In this document: piece after piece, positions 1-11,000 of the stretch
How the letters are laid out: every line of letters begins with the position of its first letter
Numbering within the stretch: the first letter of the stretch is position 1
From: Nymphaea colorata
Lineage: Eukaryota; Streptophyta; Magnoliopsida; Nymphaeales; Nymphaeaceae
NCBI RefSeq assembly: GCF_008831285.2
Contig: NC_045138.2
Span: 38,369,115-38,433,114 of the forward strand
Direction of reading: 5' to 3'
DNA: 64,000 nucleotides
The notes under the pieces: model-generated
What the model was told of the DNA's origin: nothing
Databases searched by the model: none
Seen by the model: only the letters and a program-made list of their open reading frames with translations
Program-made: the position numbers and the translations under genes

Positions 1-3000
1 TCGAAAAGGAAAGCCGTACCTTGAGACATGGGAACTGCATATGGATCTTGATGAGGCTACGTCCCTACTATCAAGTTCAAAATGTCAATCAAATGCACTG
101 TAAATAAATGGCTGACTGAAGACATGGTCGATGCATGGCAAATTAGATGCATCAGCATAATGGTGAGTTTTAGAGGGTCATGTGTGAGACAAAAGTATTG
201 ACTATGAATAACCTAGAGTATGAAAGTTACGACAAACCCCGTACAACAAAAAGGGAAGCAGTCCCGTCAGACATGCGAACTGCATATGGATATTGATGTG
301 GCAACGTCCCTACCATCAAGTTCAAAATGTCAATCACATGCATTTGAAATAAATGGCGAATTGAAGACATAGCCGATGCGTGGCCAACTAGATGCATCGA
401 CATAATGGCATGTTTTATGATGTTATTTGTGAGACAAAAGTATTGTCTATGAAAATTCTATGGTAGTTAAGATTCGATGAACTCCGTACAACAAGGGAAG
501 CAGTTTCGTAAGACATGCGAACTGCATATAGATATTGTTGAGGCAACGTCTCCACAGTCAAGTTAAAAATGTCAATTACACGATTTTGAAATAATTGGTG
601 AATTGAAGATATAGCCGATGCATGGCCAACTAGATGCATCGGCATAATGATCCATTTTAGGGGGTTTTGTGTGAGACAAAAGCATTGATTCTGAAAAAAC
701 TTGGGCAGGAAAGATTCGATGAACCCTATACATCAAAAGGGAAAGCAGTATAATGAGACATAAGAATTGCAGATGGATCTTGATGAGGCTACGTCCCTAC
801 TATCAAGTTCAAAATGTCAATCAAATGCACTGCAAATAAATGGCTGACTGAAGACATGGTCGATGCATGTCAAATTAGATGCATCAGCATAATGCTCTTT
901 TTTAGAAGGTCATGTGGGAGACATAAGTATTGCCTATGAAAAACCTAGAGTATGAAAGATACGATGAACCCCGTACAACAAAAGTGGAAGCAGTCCGGTA
1001 AGACATGCGAACTGCATATGGATTTTGATGAGGCAACGTCCCTACCATCAACTTCGAAATGTCAATCACATGCATTTAAAATAAATGGCGGATTGAAGAC
1101 ATAGCCGATACGTGGCCAACTAGATGCATCGACATAATTGTATGTTTTAGAATGTTATATGTGAGACAAAAGTATTGTCTATGAAAATACTATAGTAGGA
1201 AAGATACGATGAACCCCGTACAACAAGAGGGGAAACAGTTCCGTAAGACATGCGAACTGCATATGGATATTGTTGAGGCAACGTCTCCACAATCAAATTA
1301 AAAATGTCAATTACACGCATTTGAAATAAATGGTGAATTGAAGATATAGCCGATGGATGGCCTACTAGATGCATCGGCATAATGATCCGTTTTAGGAGGT
1401 TATGTGTGAGACAAAAGCATTGATTCTGAAAAAACTGGGGCAGGAAAGATTCGATGAACCCTATACATGAAAAGGGAAAGCAGTACCTTGAGACATGGGA
1501 ACTGCATATGGATCTTGATGAGGCTACGTCCCTACTATCAAGTTCAAAATGTCTATCAAATCCACTGCAAATAAATGGCTGACTGAAGACATGGTCGATG
1601 CATGTCAAATTAGATGCATCAGCATAATGCTCTTTTTTCTAAGGTCGTGTGTGAGACAAAAGTATTGACTATGAAAAACTTAGAGTATGAAAGTTACGAC
1701 GAACCCCGTACAACAAAAGGGGAAGTAATCCCGTAAGACATGCGAACTGCATATGGATATTGATGAGGTAACATCCCTACCATCAAGTTCAAAATGTCAA
1801 TCACATGCATTTGAAATAAATGGCGGAATGAAGACATAGCCGATGCATGGCCAACTAGATGCATCGGCTTAATGGTATGTTTTAGGAGGTTATATGTGAG
1901 ACAAAAGTATTGTCTTTTAAAATACTATGGTATGAAAGATACAATGAAACCCGTACAACAAGAGGGGAAGCAGTTCCGTAAGACATGCGAACTGCATATG
2001 GATATTGTTGAGGCAACGTCTTCACAATCAAGTTAAAAATGTCAATTACACGCATTTGAAATAAATGGTGAATTGAAGATATAGCCGACGCATGGCCAAC
2101 TAGATGCATCGACATAATGATCCGTTTTAGGGGGTTATGTGTGAGACAAAAGCATTGATTCTGAAAAAACTGGGGCAGGAAAGATTCGATGAACCCTATA
2201 CATGAAAAGGGAAAGCAGTACCTTGAGACATGGGAACTGCATATGGATCTTGATGAGGCTACGTCCCTACTATCAAGTTCAAAATGTCAATCAAATCCAC
2301 TGCAAATAAATGGCTGACTGAAGACATGGTCGATGCATGTCAAAGTAGATGCATCAGCATAATGCTCTTTTTTCTAAGGTCATGTGTGAGACTAAAGTAT
2401 TGACTATGAAAAACCTAGAGTATGAAAGTTACGACGAACCCCGTACAACAATAGGGGAAGTAGTCCCGTAAGACATGCGAACTGCATATGGATATTGATG
2501 AGGTAACATCCCTACCATCAAGTTCAAAATGTCAATCACATGCATTTGAAATAAATGGCGGAATGAAGACATAGCCGATGCATGGCCAACTAGATGCATC
2601 GGCATAATGGTATGTTTTAGGAGGTTATATGTGAGACAAAAGTATTGTCTTTTAAAATACTATGGTAGGAAAGATACAATGAAACCCGTACAACAAGAGG
2701 GGAAGCAGTTCCGTAAGACATGCGAACTGCATATGGATATTGTTGAGGCAACGTCTCCACAATCAAATTAAAAATGTCAATTACACGCATTTGAAATAAA
2801 TGGTGAATTGAAGATATAGCCGATGCATGGCCTACTAGATGCATCGGCATAATGATCCGTTTTAGGAGGTTATGTGTGAGACAAAAGCATTGATTCTGAA
2901 AAAACTGGGGCAGGAAAGATTCGATGAACCCTATACATGAAAAGGGAAAGCAGTACCTTGAGACATGGGAACTGCATATGGATCTTGATGAGGCTACGTC

Positions 3001-4297
3001 CCTACTATCAAGTTCAAAATGTCTATCAAATCCACTGCAAATAAATGGCTGACTGAAGACATGGTCGATGCATGTCAAATTAGATGCATCAGCATAATGC
3101 TCTTTTTTCTAAGGTCGTGTGTGAGACAAAAGTATTGACTATGAAAAACTTAGAGTATGAAAGTTACGACGAACCCCGTACAACAAAAGGGGAAGTAATC
3201 CCGTAAGACATGCGAACTGCATATGGATATTGATGAGGTAACATCCCTACCATCAAGTTCAAAATGTCAATCACATGCATTTGAAATAAATGGCGGAATG
3301 AAGACATAGCCGATGCATGGCCAACTAGATGCATCGGCATAATGGTATGTTTTAGGAGGTTATATGTGAGACAAAAGTATTGTCTTTTAAAATACTATGG
3401 TAGGAAAGATACAATGAAACCCGTACAACAAGAGGGGAAGCAGTTCCGTAAGACATGCGAACTACATATGGATATTGTTGAGGCAACGTCTTCACAATCA
3501 AGTTAAAAATGTCAATTACACGCATTTGAAATAAATGGTGAATTGAAGATATAGCCGACGCATGACCAACTAGATGCATCGACATAATGATACAGTTTTA
3601 GGAGGTTATGTGTGAGACAAAAGCCTTGACTTTGAAAAGACTGGGGTAGGAAAGATGCGATGAACCCTATACATCGAAAGGGGAAGCAGTGCCATGAGAC
3701 TTGGGAACTGCATATGGATATTGATGAGGCTACGTCCTTACTATCAAGTTCAAAATGTCAATCAAATGCACTGCAAATAAATTGCTTACTGAAGACATGG
3801 TCGATGTGTGGCAAATTAGATGCATCAGCATAATGGTCAGTTTTAGAGGGTCATGTGTGAGACAAAAGTATTGACTCTGAAAAACCTAGAGTTTGAAAGA
3901 TTTGATGAACCCCGTACAACAAAAGGGGAAGCAGTCCCGTAAGACATGCGAACTGCATATGGATATTGATGAGGCAACGTCCCTACCATCAAGTTCAAAT
4001 TGTCAATCACATGCATTTGAAATAAATCGCGGAATGAAGACACAGCCGATGCATGGCCAACTAGATGCATCGGCATAATGGTATGTTTTAGGAGGTTATA
4101 TGTGAGACAAAAGTATTGTCTATGAAAATACTATTGTAGGAAAGATACAATGAACCCCGTACAACAAGAGGGGAAGCAGTTCCGTAAGACATGCGAACTG
4201 CATATGGATATTGTTGAGGCAACGTCTTCACAATCAAGTTAAAAATGTCAATTACACGCTTTTGAAATAAATGGTGAATTGAAGATATAGCCGACGC
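1..4297. repeat. Homogeneous tandem satellite array, ~245-bp monomer with 735/1470-bp higher-order period
   Basis: The motif gtgagacaaaag recurs about every 245 bp (near 189, 430, 671, 1160, 1407, 1651, 1895, 2138, 2630, 2876, 3119, 3365, 3612, 3856, 4102). Monomers come in three recognisable types, told apart by the bases after this motif (tattgactat, tattgtct, cattgattct), in fixed order. This gives a trimer of 735 bp. Every second trimer is even more alike: the segment from about 1147 matches the one 1470 bp further on almost base for base, while the intermediate copy carries shared differences. The array is open at the left window edge and is cut abruptly at about 4297 in mid-monomer. Open frames seen on the minus strand in each unit are treated as non-coding. 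Confidence 0.95.
2574..2603. repeat. Perfect 10-bp dyad (hairpin) inside the satellite monomer
   Basis: The arms gccgatgcat (2574-2583) and atgcatcggc (2594-2603) are exact reverse complements around a 10-base spacer. The same dyad recurs in other monomers, for example 4045-4074, and near 3310-3345 and 8595-8630. In the other monomer types it is degenerate (arms like gtcgatgcat and atgcatcagc). It is the only strong dyad I see in the monomer. Confidence 0.8.
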
Positions 4298-4424
4298 ATG
4301 CAAATGCTTCACCAGTTTGTGTAGAAGACTTTGAAACATCACTTTCATCCACTTCCACACTACATGAAGAGCCTATTGCAGGAGAATCTGAAACAACTTT
4401 TTTTCCTTTCGTTCTGTTTGCCAT
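4248..4424 (-). pseudogene. Truncated open reading frame (58 aa) cut by the satellite junction
   Basis: An ATG at 4424 opens a frame starting MANRTKGKK, followed by a Ser/Asp/Glu-rich stretch. This composition is unlike the satellite and resembles the disordered N terminus of a plant nuclear or transposase-type protein. After about 42 residues it crosses into satellite sequence at about 4297 and stops at 4248. The simplest reading is the 5' end of a former gene or transposon whose remainder was lost or displaced when it became joined to the array. I do not recognise the family, and no downstream exon is visible. Confidence 0.3.
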
Positions 4425-6500
4425 CTTTTATGGTTTTACCTTCAAAGTCCAAGATCAATGTGTGGTGTATTAGAAAGTAGAAACATAGTGTACTACAAGA
4501 TGCTTCTTCATTTAAAAAAATCATGAATGAAATGAAGTGTTCGCCGAAGAAATGGGAGAACACATTAAACAAAAGGAGTGACAAGTCATAACAATTTTAC
4601 AAAGTTTGTTTGGTAGGGAAACCAAAAATTCTACATGAAACATGAGATGCTCATCTAAGACTACACAGTGGTCTCATGTTTGTGCCCTCATTTTTCATTC
4701 ATGATCAGACCATATGCAAACTAATATTAATATACAATTCTTCCTAAAAAATATCCACCCAAAAACATATTCTTCACATTTAATCACCACAAACACCAAT
4801 GTGATAACAACATCAAGTATTGCCATTGTTGGTAGTTAAATAAAAGCATCTACAAAAATCATACAAAATAACATGCAATTTGTGCCCTCATTTGTGAACA
4901 AGCTATGATAAGTTGATAACAGATAGATATCCCCTTTGAGGAACATTCTTTGGGACCCCAAACACCAAGATGTGGACTAAAGATGGATGTTAGTGACACT
5001 ACATGACTCAGACTTCAATGTCAATACCAAAAAAACAACACATAGAATGCTGTAATATAAGACTAAGGTTGGGAAAAGAAGTGTTCTCTTCTATGGCAAT
5101 TGGCAATATGACTCTTAGATGGCTGCTCCTACATGTATCAATAGGCACTACATCACAGTAAGATAGGATGCAGTGGGTGCCAACTACTTTTTAAATCAGA
5201 AAACTAAGTACACAATACACAGGGGCCAAAGGGCCCAAAACTCCTGAACTGAGCAATCACATATTTCTGGAATAGTGAGCAAATTTTGTATACTGCGCAT
5301 CACACAGCTAGTAGCCTAGTACTGCAAAATATACTTTAATAACATCGAATAGTGAGCAAATTATGTGGTTAGATGAATAGCCATAACTAGCGAATCAGCC
5401 ATAACATTGTACTCTGACACTTTGATACATTTTATCGAGAGCAGAAAGTAATTATATGTACAGTAAATGAGTAAAGTACTTCACATCCACGTCGGGCTGC
5501 AAAGAGATTCTATAAACCGAAACCAGTGGCACCTAAAACATTGACCGCCATTTCATTAGCAAAATGTAACCCACAAAGAGGGCAGTAAAGCGTTGAATTC
5601 TAGCTCGACAGAAAAGGTTTCACTCCATCACTCCAACAACTAACCAACCAAGAAGCTGCAAGTCAAAGTTCCTGTGTTTTCCAAAAAAAAAAACGTATGT
5701 GAAAGAGAGATGATCTACCTTTTAAGGCAAACAATTAGTTCAAAGGGTGAGAAATCTGCAAACAAGAAGTTCGACGGTCACCTTCTGCCACAAGCGCAAC
5801 AGATCCGCTCACCAAACCTCCAATTCAGAGCTCTGCAAGGGAGATAAAGACCCATCACTACTCTGAAGAGTCTGAACTCAACGCATACAAAGACGCGCTC
5901 ATTAAACACAATCACCACTCCTTCTACTCCAATCCCCTCCTTGCTCTTCAAGAAGAAGGAGAGACAGAGAGAGATTGTGTGTGTGTGTGCGTGTGTGTGT
6001 TTAAATTTTCCAGAGATCAGAACTCCGGAGAGCAAATGGGGAGTTTAGAAAGAGCAGAAAAATGTCACCAAGAACACTTGGAAGCAATCAACATTCATGG
6101 ATCGTCTTCCGAAAACCCCAAAAACGCCCAAGTCGCGACTAACTTCCAAAGTAAACCACCAAAAACCCACACAGAAATCCGGAAGCAAATGAGGAGAGCA
6201 GAATGTCGATCAGATCACCGAAGAGCTCAACCCAATCCCCCCCACATCCTTCAGCTCACCCAACACTTCTGCCATCCAAGAAAAGCAAAAGGAAACAAGA
6301 AGAAAAAGAAAACAACGACAAGACAGAAAAAGTGAACAACGAGCAATTCCCCGGCGAGGATCACCCCCGAAGGGGAATCCCCGTCAAGCAAAGTGATCTT
6401 CTGCTCCCAGAAACCAAATGTGGGCTGCCTCCTTCCTCTACCCAGTAGGAAGCGGAGATCAAAGTGTACATTACATCAGTCGTTCAGTACATATTAAAGA
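4425..6500. other. Non-satellite intergenic block, no gene recognised
   Basis: AT-rich to 5.7 kb. From 5.9 to 6.45 kb it is purine-rich, with a short (GT)n run near 5978-6001 and a GC-richer stretch (6340-6440) containing small inverted repeats. Small open frames on both strands are low-complexity and show no family resemblance. The composition of 5.7-6.45 kb resembles a plant 5'-leader/promoter, possibly of the truncated frame at 4424, but nothing proves this. Confidence 0.5.
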
Positions 6501-6509
6501 GTGAGAGAG

Positions 6510-6780
6510 AGAGTTTACCGCACGCAGCGCAGAGAAGAGCGGCCGGCAGCGTCGCAGAGAGGGAGCAGCGGGTTTTGGCCTTCTGGGTGAGGGAGCAGCA
6601 CAGAGAGAGGGAGCAGAGAGTTCCCCAAGCGTCGCAGAGAGAGGGAGCACCGGAGCAGAGAGAGGGAGCAACGCACAGAGAGGGAGCACCGGAGCAGCGA
6701 GTGCTGAACGTCTGGCCTTATGGGTGAGGGAGCAGCACAGAGAGCAGAGAGAGGGCTGGAGGGAGAGGGAGAGAAGCCGA
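6510..6780. repeat. AG-rich minisatellite (gagggagca units)
   Basis: Imperfect repeats of gagggagca(g/c) and cagagagaggg. A larger segment, ggcctt(c/a)tgggtgagggagcagcacagagag, occurs twice about 137 bp apart (near 6577 and 6714). Arg/Glu-rich or Leu/Ala-rich frames across it are by-products of the repeat. Confidence 0.8.
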
Positions 6781-7011
6781 GCGTGCCCTAACCTAAGTTA
6801 AAAATCATGTAAAAATTAAAAAAACGCCCAAACTTTTGACGAAAAAGGGCAAGTGCGGTTTGACCGCACCCGACTCGCGTCTGCGCGTCTGGAAATGGAC
6901 GAATTCAGTCAGGTGCGGCTGACCGCACCCGACTCACGTTGACCTTTTTGGGTGCGCACCCGCAACGCATCGACACGGGTGTGGGTCCAAGTTGGACGCA
7001 CCCAGGTATCA
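6781..7011. other. GC-rich repeat-like segment, unidentified
   Basis: Contains two near-copies of a tgaccgcacccgactc(g/a)cgt motif (about 6859 and 6920), followed by cgcacccgcaacgcatcgac. It abuts the broken 3' edge of the Copia gag. It may be another element's terminal region; I cannot name it. Confidence 0.4.
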
Positions 7012-7434
7012 TTGCAGACAAGTCACCCTGTTTAAGAGAATAGATGTTGTGTTTAATCTGGTATGTACGCAGGACTCTCTTTTTACGGCCATACGTCCTC
7101 GCAAACACAGTCCACATGTCATATGAGGTCAACTTTCGCAAAATAAGGGGCTGAATATCAGCAGAAACAGAACTAATAATCCAAACCTTAACTTGACTAT
7201 CTTCCAACGCCCAAGTCGCCCATCCAGGATCAGTTTTACTAGGCGCAGGTTTCTCCCCAGTGATATAGGGCAGACGACCGTGACTAGTGATCCCAATTTC
7301 AAGCGCAGCAGACCAAGAGAGATAATTGTCTTTGTTCAGCCGAATAGAGGTGACTTGAACAGGCACATTTTCGCTCTTGGTATTGCTATCGTGTCAAAGG
7401 TAACATCGGTCTTGGAGGTCATCTCTTCAGTCAT
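7012..7434 (-). pseudogene. Partial Copia gag (UBN2-type), frameshifted
   Basis: The ATG at 7434 opens MTEEMTSKTD. The frame slips near 7389, where one base appears missing. It then continues in a second frame as SIRLNKDNYLSWSAALEIG, the typical gag N-terminal motif (L-x-x-x-N-Y-x-x-W), followed by WALEDSQVKVWIISS and a tail ending KQGDLS. After that it runs into unrelated sequence at about 7012. The family protein would continue with its zinc knuckle and pol domains, none of which is present. It is non-functional by frameshift and truncation. Confidence 0.8.
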
Positions 7435-7760
7435 ATCGTCCACAAAAGAAATCCAACAGTCAGAGAATACCAGAAAAGCACACGATGAGGACGGGCAGCG
7501 GCAGAACAGAGAGCTGCATCGACGGGAAAAAGGCCAGGCGACGACGGCGGTCTTGGCGACGGCGGCGGTCCAGGGGGCGGTGGTCCTGGCGACGGCGGTC
7601 TAGGCTACGGCGGCGATCCTGGCGACGACGGGGGTGCACGCCAGGCGACATCGGCGGGCTGCGTCGGCAGGCGGCGTCGGCGAGGATTTAGGGTTCAGAC
7701 GTAGGGTTCCAAGAAAACCCTAAATCACAAACGAACAAAGAAGCCAAACATCACGACTTT

Positions 7761-7773
7761 GGCTCTGATACCA
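7761..7773 (-). other. Primer-binding site for initiator Met-tRNA
   Basis: The minus strand reads tggtatcagagcc, the standard plant Copia primer-binding site complementary to the 3' part of initiator methionine tRNA. It starts immediately after the LTR terminal CA, which fixes the LTR end and the element's strand. Confidence 0.9.
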
Positions 7774-8060
7774 TGATGAAACACGCAGCGAAAGAAGAGA
7801 AAGAAAAGCCAACATAGGATTTACGTGGAAAACCTCAGAAAGAGGTGAAAAACCACGGGAAGCTCTAACCTAGGGGCAAAACCGCAACCCTAGGAGAGAG
7901 AAAACTTCATTCACTTAATCAGCAATTACAATAAGTGATTAGAATTAAAAGAGGGAGGAAGAGAGGCCTGCCTAGGGAATCGAGCCTATCCTCGGTTCCC
8001 ACGCCCATGGGTATCGGGTCCATATCCGGACCCGGTTCCCTATAACACTGTATTCTAACA
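7774..8060 (-). repeat. Copia 5' LTR (287 bp)
   Basis: On the minus strand it begins tgttagaatac and ends tttcatca, the TG...CA termini of LTRs. The end lies directly against the primer-binding site, and the other end lies directly against satellite sequence at 8061. Only one LTR copy is present in the window. Confidence 0.8.
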
Positions 8061-11000
8061 GTAGGAAAGATACGATGAACCTCATACAACAAGGGGGGAA
8101 GCAGTCCCATGAGAGATGAGAACTGCATATAGATCTTGATGAGGCAACGTCCCTACAATCAAGTTCAAAATGCCAATCAAATATACTTGAAATAAATGGC
8201 TGACTGAAGACATAGCCGATGTATGGCCAACTAGATGTGTCTACATAATGGTCAGTTTTAAGAGATTATGTGTCAGATAAGAGTATTGACTATGAAAAAA
8301 CTAGGGTAGGAAAGATACGGTGAACCCCATACAACAAAAGGGCAAGCAATCCCGTGAGACATGGGAACTGTAAATGGATCTTGATGATGCAACGTCCCTA
8401 CCATCAAGTTCAAAAGTACTGACTATGAAAAAACTAGGGTAGGAAAGATACGATGTGCCCTGTACAACAAGAGGGAAAGGAGTCCCGTGAGACGTGCGAA
8501 CTATATATGGATATTGATAAGGCAACGTCCCTAGCATCAAGTTAAAAATGACAATCACATGCACTTGAAATAAATGGCGGACTGAAGACATAGCCGATGC
8601 ATGGCCAACTAGATGCATCGGCATAATGGTCAGTTTTAGGAGGTTATGTGTGAAACAAAAGTATTGACTATGAAAGAACTAGGGTTGGAAAGATGCGATG
8701 AACCCCGTAAAACAAAAGGGGAAGCAGTCTTGTGAGACATGGGAACTGCATATGGATCTTGATGATACGATGTCTCTACCATCAAGTTCAAGATGTCAAT
8801 CAAATGCACTTGAAATGAATGGCTGACTGAAGACAGCCAATGCATGGCCAACTAGATGCGTCGACATAATGGTCAATTTTAGGTGGTTGTGTGAGACAAA
8901 AGTATTGGCTATGAAAAAACTAGGGTAAGAAAGATACGATGAAACCCTGTACAACAAGAGGGGAAGCAGTCCCATGAGACCTGGGAACTGTTAAACGATG
9001 TTGTTGAAGCAACGTGTCCACTGTCAAGTTAAAAAATGTTAATTTGATGCACTTGAAATGAATAGCTGACTGACGACATAGCCGATGCATGGCCAGCTAG
9101 ATGCATCAGCACAATGATCAGTTTGAATAGGTTATGTTTGAGACAAAAGTATTGACTATGAAAAGACTAGGGTAGGAAGGATACGATGAACCTCGTACAA
9201 GAGGAGAAGCAGTCCTGTGAGACATGGGAACTGCAGATAGAACTGGATGAGGGAATGTCCTTGCCATCAAGTTCAAAAAGTGTGTTATGTGAAATTCAAA
9301 TAAATGGCTTGCTGATTGCAGTGGTAAAGTTAGCGAATGTTGCATCTGCAAGTCGGCAGCATTCTTGACGAATAGAGATGAACGAACATAGTCTTTGTTT
9401 GGGATTATTATTGACAATCTCGTGCATCTTTTCTCATCGTCTTGGCAAGTAAGTGCGTCACTTATAACTTAAGGAGCACTCAAGAGATGAGTTGTCAGTG
9501 ATGTGTGATTGTCTCGGTATGGGTGCAAATGATACGATGAAACTCGTACAACCAGAGGTGAAGCAGTCCCGTGAGACATGGGAACTACATATGGATGTTG
9601 ATGAGGCAACGTCTCTACCATCATGTTAATGATGTGTGATTGCCTCAATATGTGCGCAAATGATGGGACAATGACACCCATACAACCATAGGAGATGCAG
9701 TCCCGTGAGACCTCGGAACTGCATGTGGATCTTGATGAGGCATCGTCTCTACCATCAAGTTCAAAATGTCAGTCAAATGCACTTGAAATAAATGGCTGAC
9801 TGAAGACATAGCTGATGTATGCGAACTAGATGTTTCGGCACAATGGTCAGTTTTTGGTGGTTATGTGTGAGACAAAAGTATTGACTATGAAAAAACTAGG
9901 GTAAAAAAGATGCGATGAACCCCGTACAACAAAAGGGGAAGCAGTACCATGAAACATGGGAACTGCATATGGATCTTGATGAAACAACGTCCCTACCATC
10001 AAGTTCGAAATGTCAATCAAATGCACTTGAAATAAATAGCTGACTGAAGACATAGCCGACGCATGGCGCCTTGACCAACTAGATGCGTCGACATAATGGT
10101 CAGTTTTAAGAGGTTATGTGTGAGACAAAAGTGTTATCATGAAAAAATTGGGGTAAGAAAGATACGATGAACCCTGTACAACAAAAGGGGAAGCAGTCCC
10201 GTGAGGGCTGGGAACTGCATATGGATATTGACGACGCAACGTTCCTACCATCAAGTTAAAGATGTCAATCACATGCACTTGAAATGAATGGTTGATTGAA
10301 GACTTAGCCTATGTGTGGCCAACTAGATGCATCAGCATGATGATGAGTTTTAGGAGGTCATGTGTGAGACAAAAGTATTGACTTTGAAAAACTAGGGTAG
10401 GAAAGATACGATGAACCCTGTACAACAAGAAGGAAAGCGGTCCCGTGAGACAAGGGAACTGCATATGGATCTTGATGAGGCAAAGTCCCTACCATCAAGT
10501 TTAAAATGTCTGCTATGTGAAATTAAAATAAATGGGCAGCTGATTGTCGTAGTTAAGTAAGCGAATTTTGCCTCTGCGAGTGCATTCTTGATGAATAGAG
10601 ATGAACGTACATACACAGTGTTTGTTATTATTGTTGACAATCTTGTGCATCTCGCCTCATCGTCTTGGGAAGAGAGTGCGACACTTAACTTAAGGAGCAC
10701 TCAAGACTTGAGTTGTTAATCATGTGTGATCATCTCATTATGGGTGCAAATGATACGATGAAACTCGTACAACCAGAGGAGAAGCAGTCACGTGGGACCT
10801 GGGAACTGCATATGGATTTTGATGAGGCTATATCCCTACCATCAAGTTGAAAATGTCAATCAAATGCACTTGAAATAAATGGCTGACAGACAACCTAGCT
10901 GATGCATGGCCAACTAAATGCATCAGCATAATGGTCAGTTTTAAGAGGTCATGCGTGAGACAAAAGTATTGACTCTGAAAAGCATGCAATACTATAAAAG

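Larger units (their letters stand above)
7012..8060 (-). mobile_element. 5'-end fragment of a Ty1/Copia LTR retrotransposon
   Basis: Read on the minus strand the order is: LTR (8060 to 7774), primer-binding site (7773 to 7761), long GC-rich leader, then gag from 7434 until about 7012. This is the normal 5' order of a Copia element. Gag remainder, protease, integrase, reverse transcriptase and the 3' LTR are absent. At the LTR edge (8061) the sequence resumes in mid-monomer of the satellite (gtaggaaaga), so the insertion was into or next to the array. The far side has lost its boundary, so no target-site duplication can be assigned. Confidence 0.85.

Noticed and set aside
1147-3078. 153-aa minus-strand frames repeated in the satellite
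   Set aside because: They arise once per repeat unit, have no family match, and span whole monomers including the hairpin. Treated as repeat by-products, kept only as a low-interest finding.
6464-6727. Arg/Glu-rich plus-strand frame and Leu/Pro-rich minus frame
   Set aside because: Both lie in the AG-rich minisatellite; composition is dictated by the repeat.
7460-7691. Arg-rich frames on both strands
   Set aside because: GC-rich leader of the Copia element, upstream of gag; low-complexity repeats, no domain.
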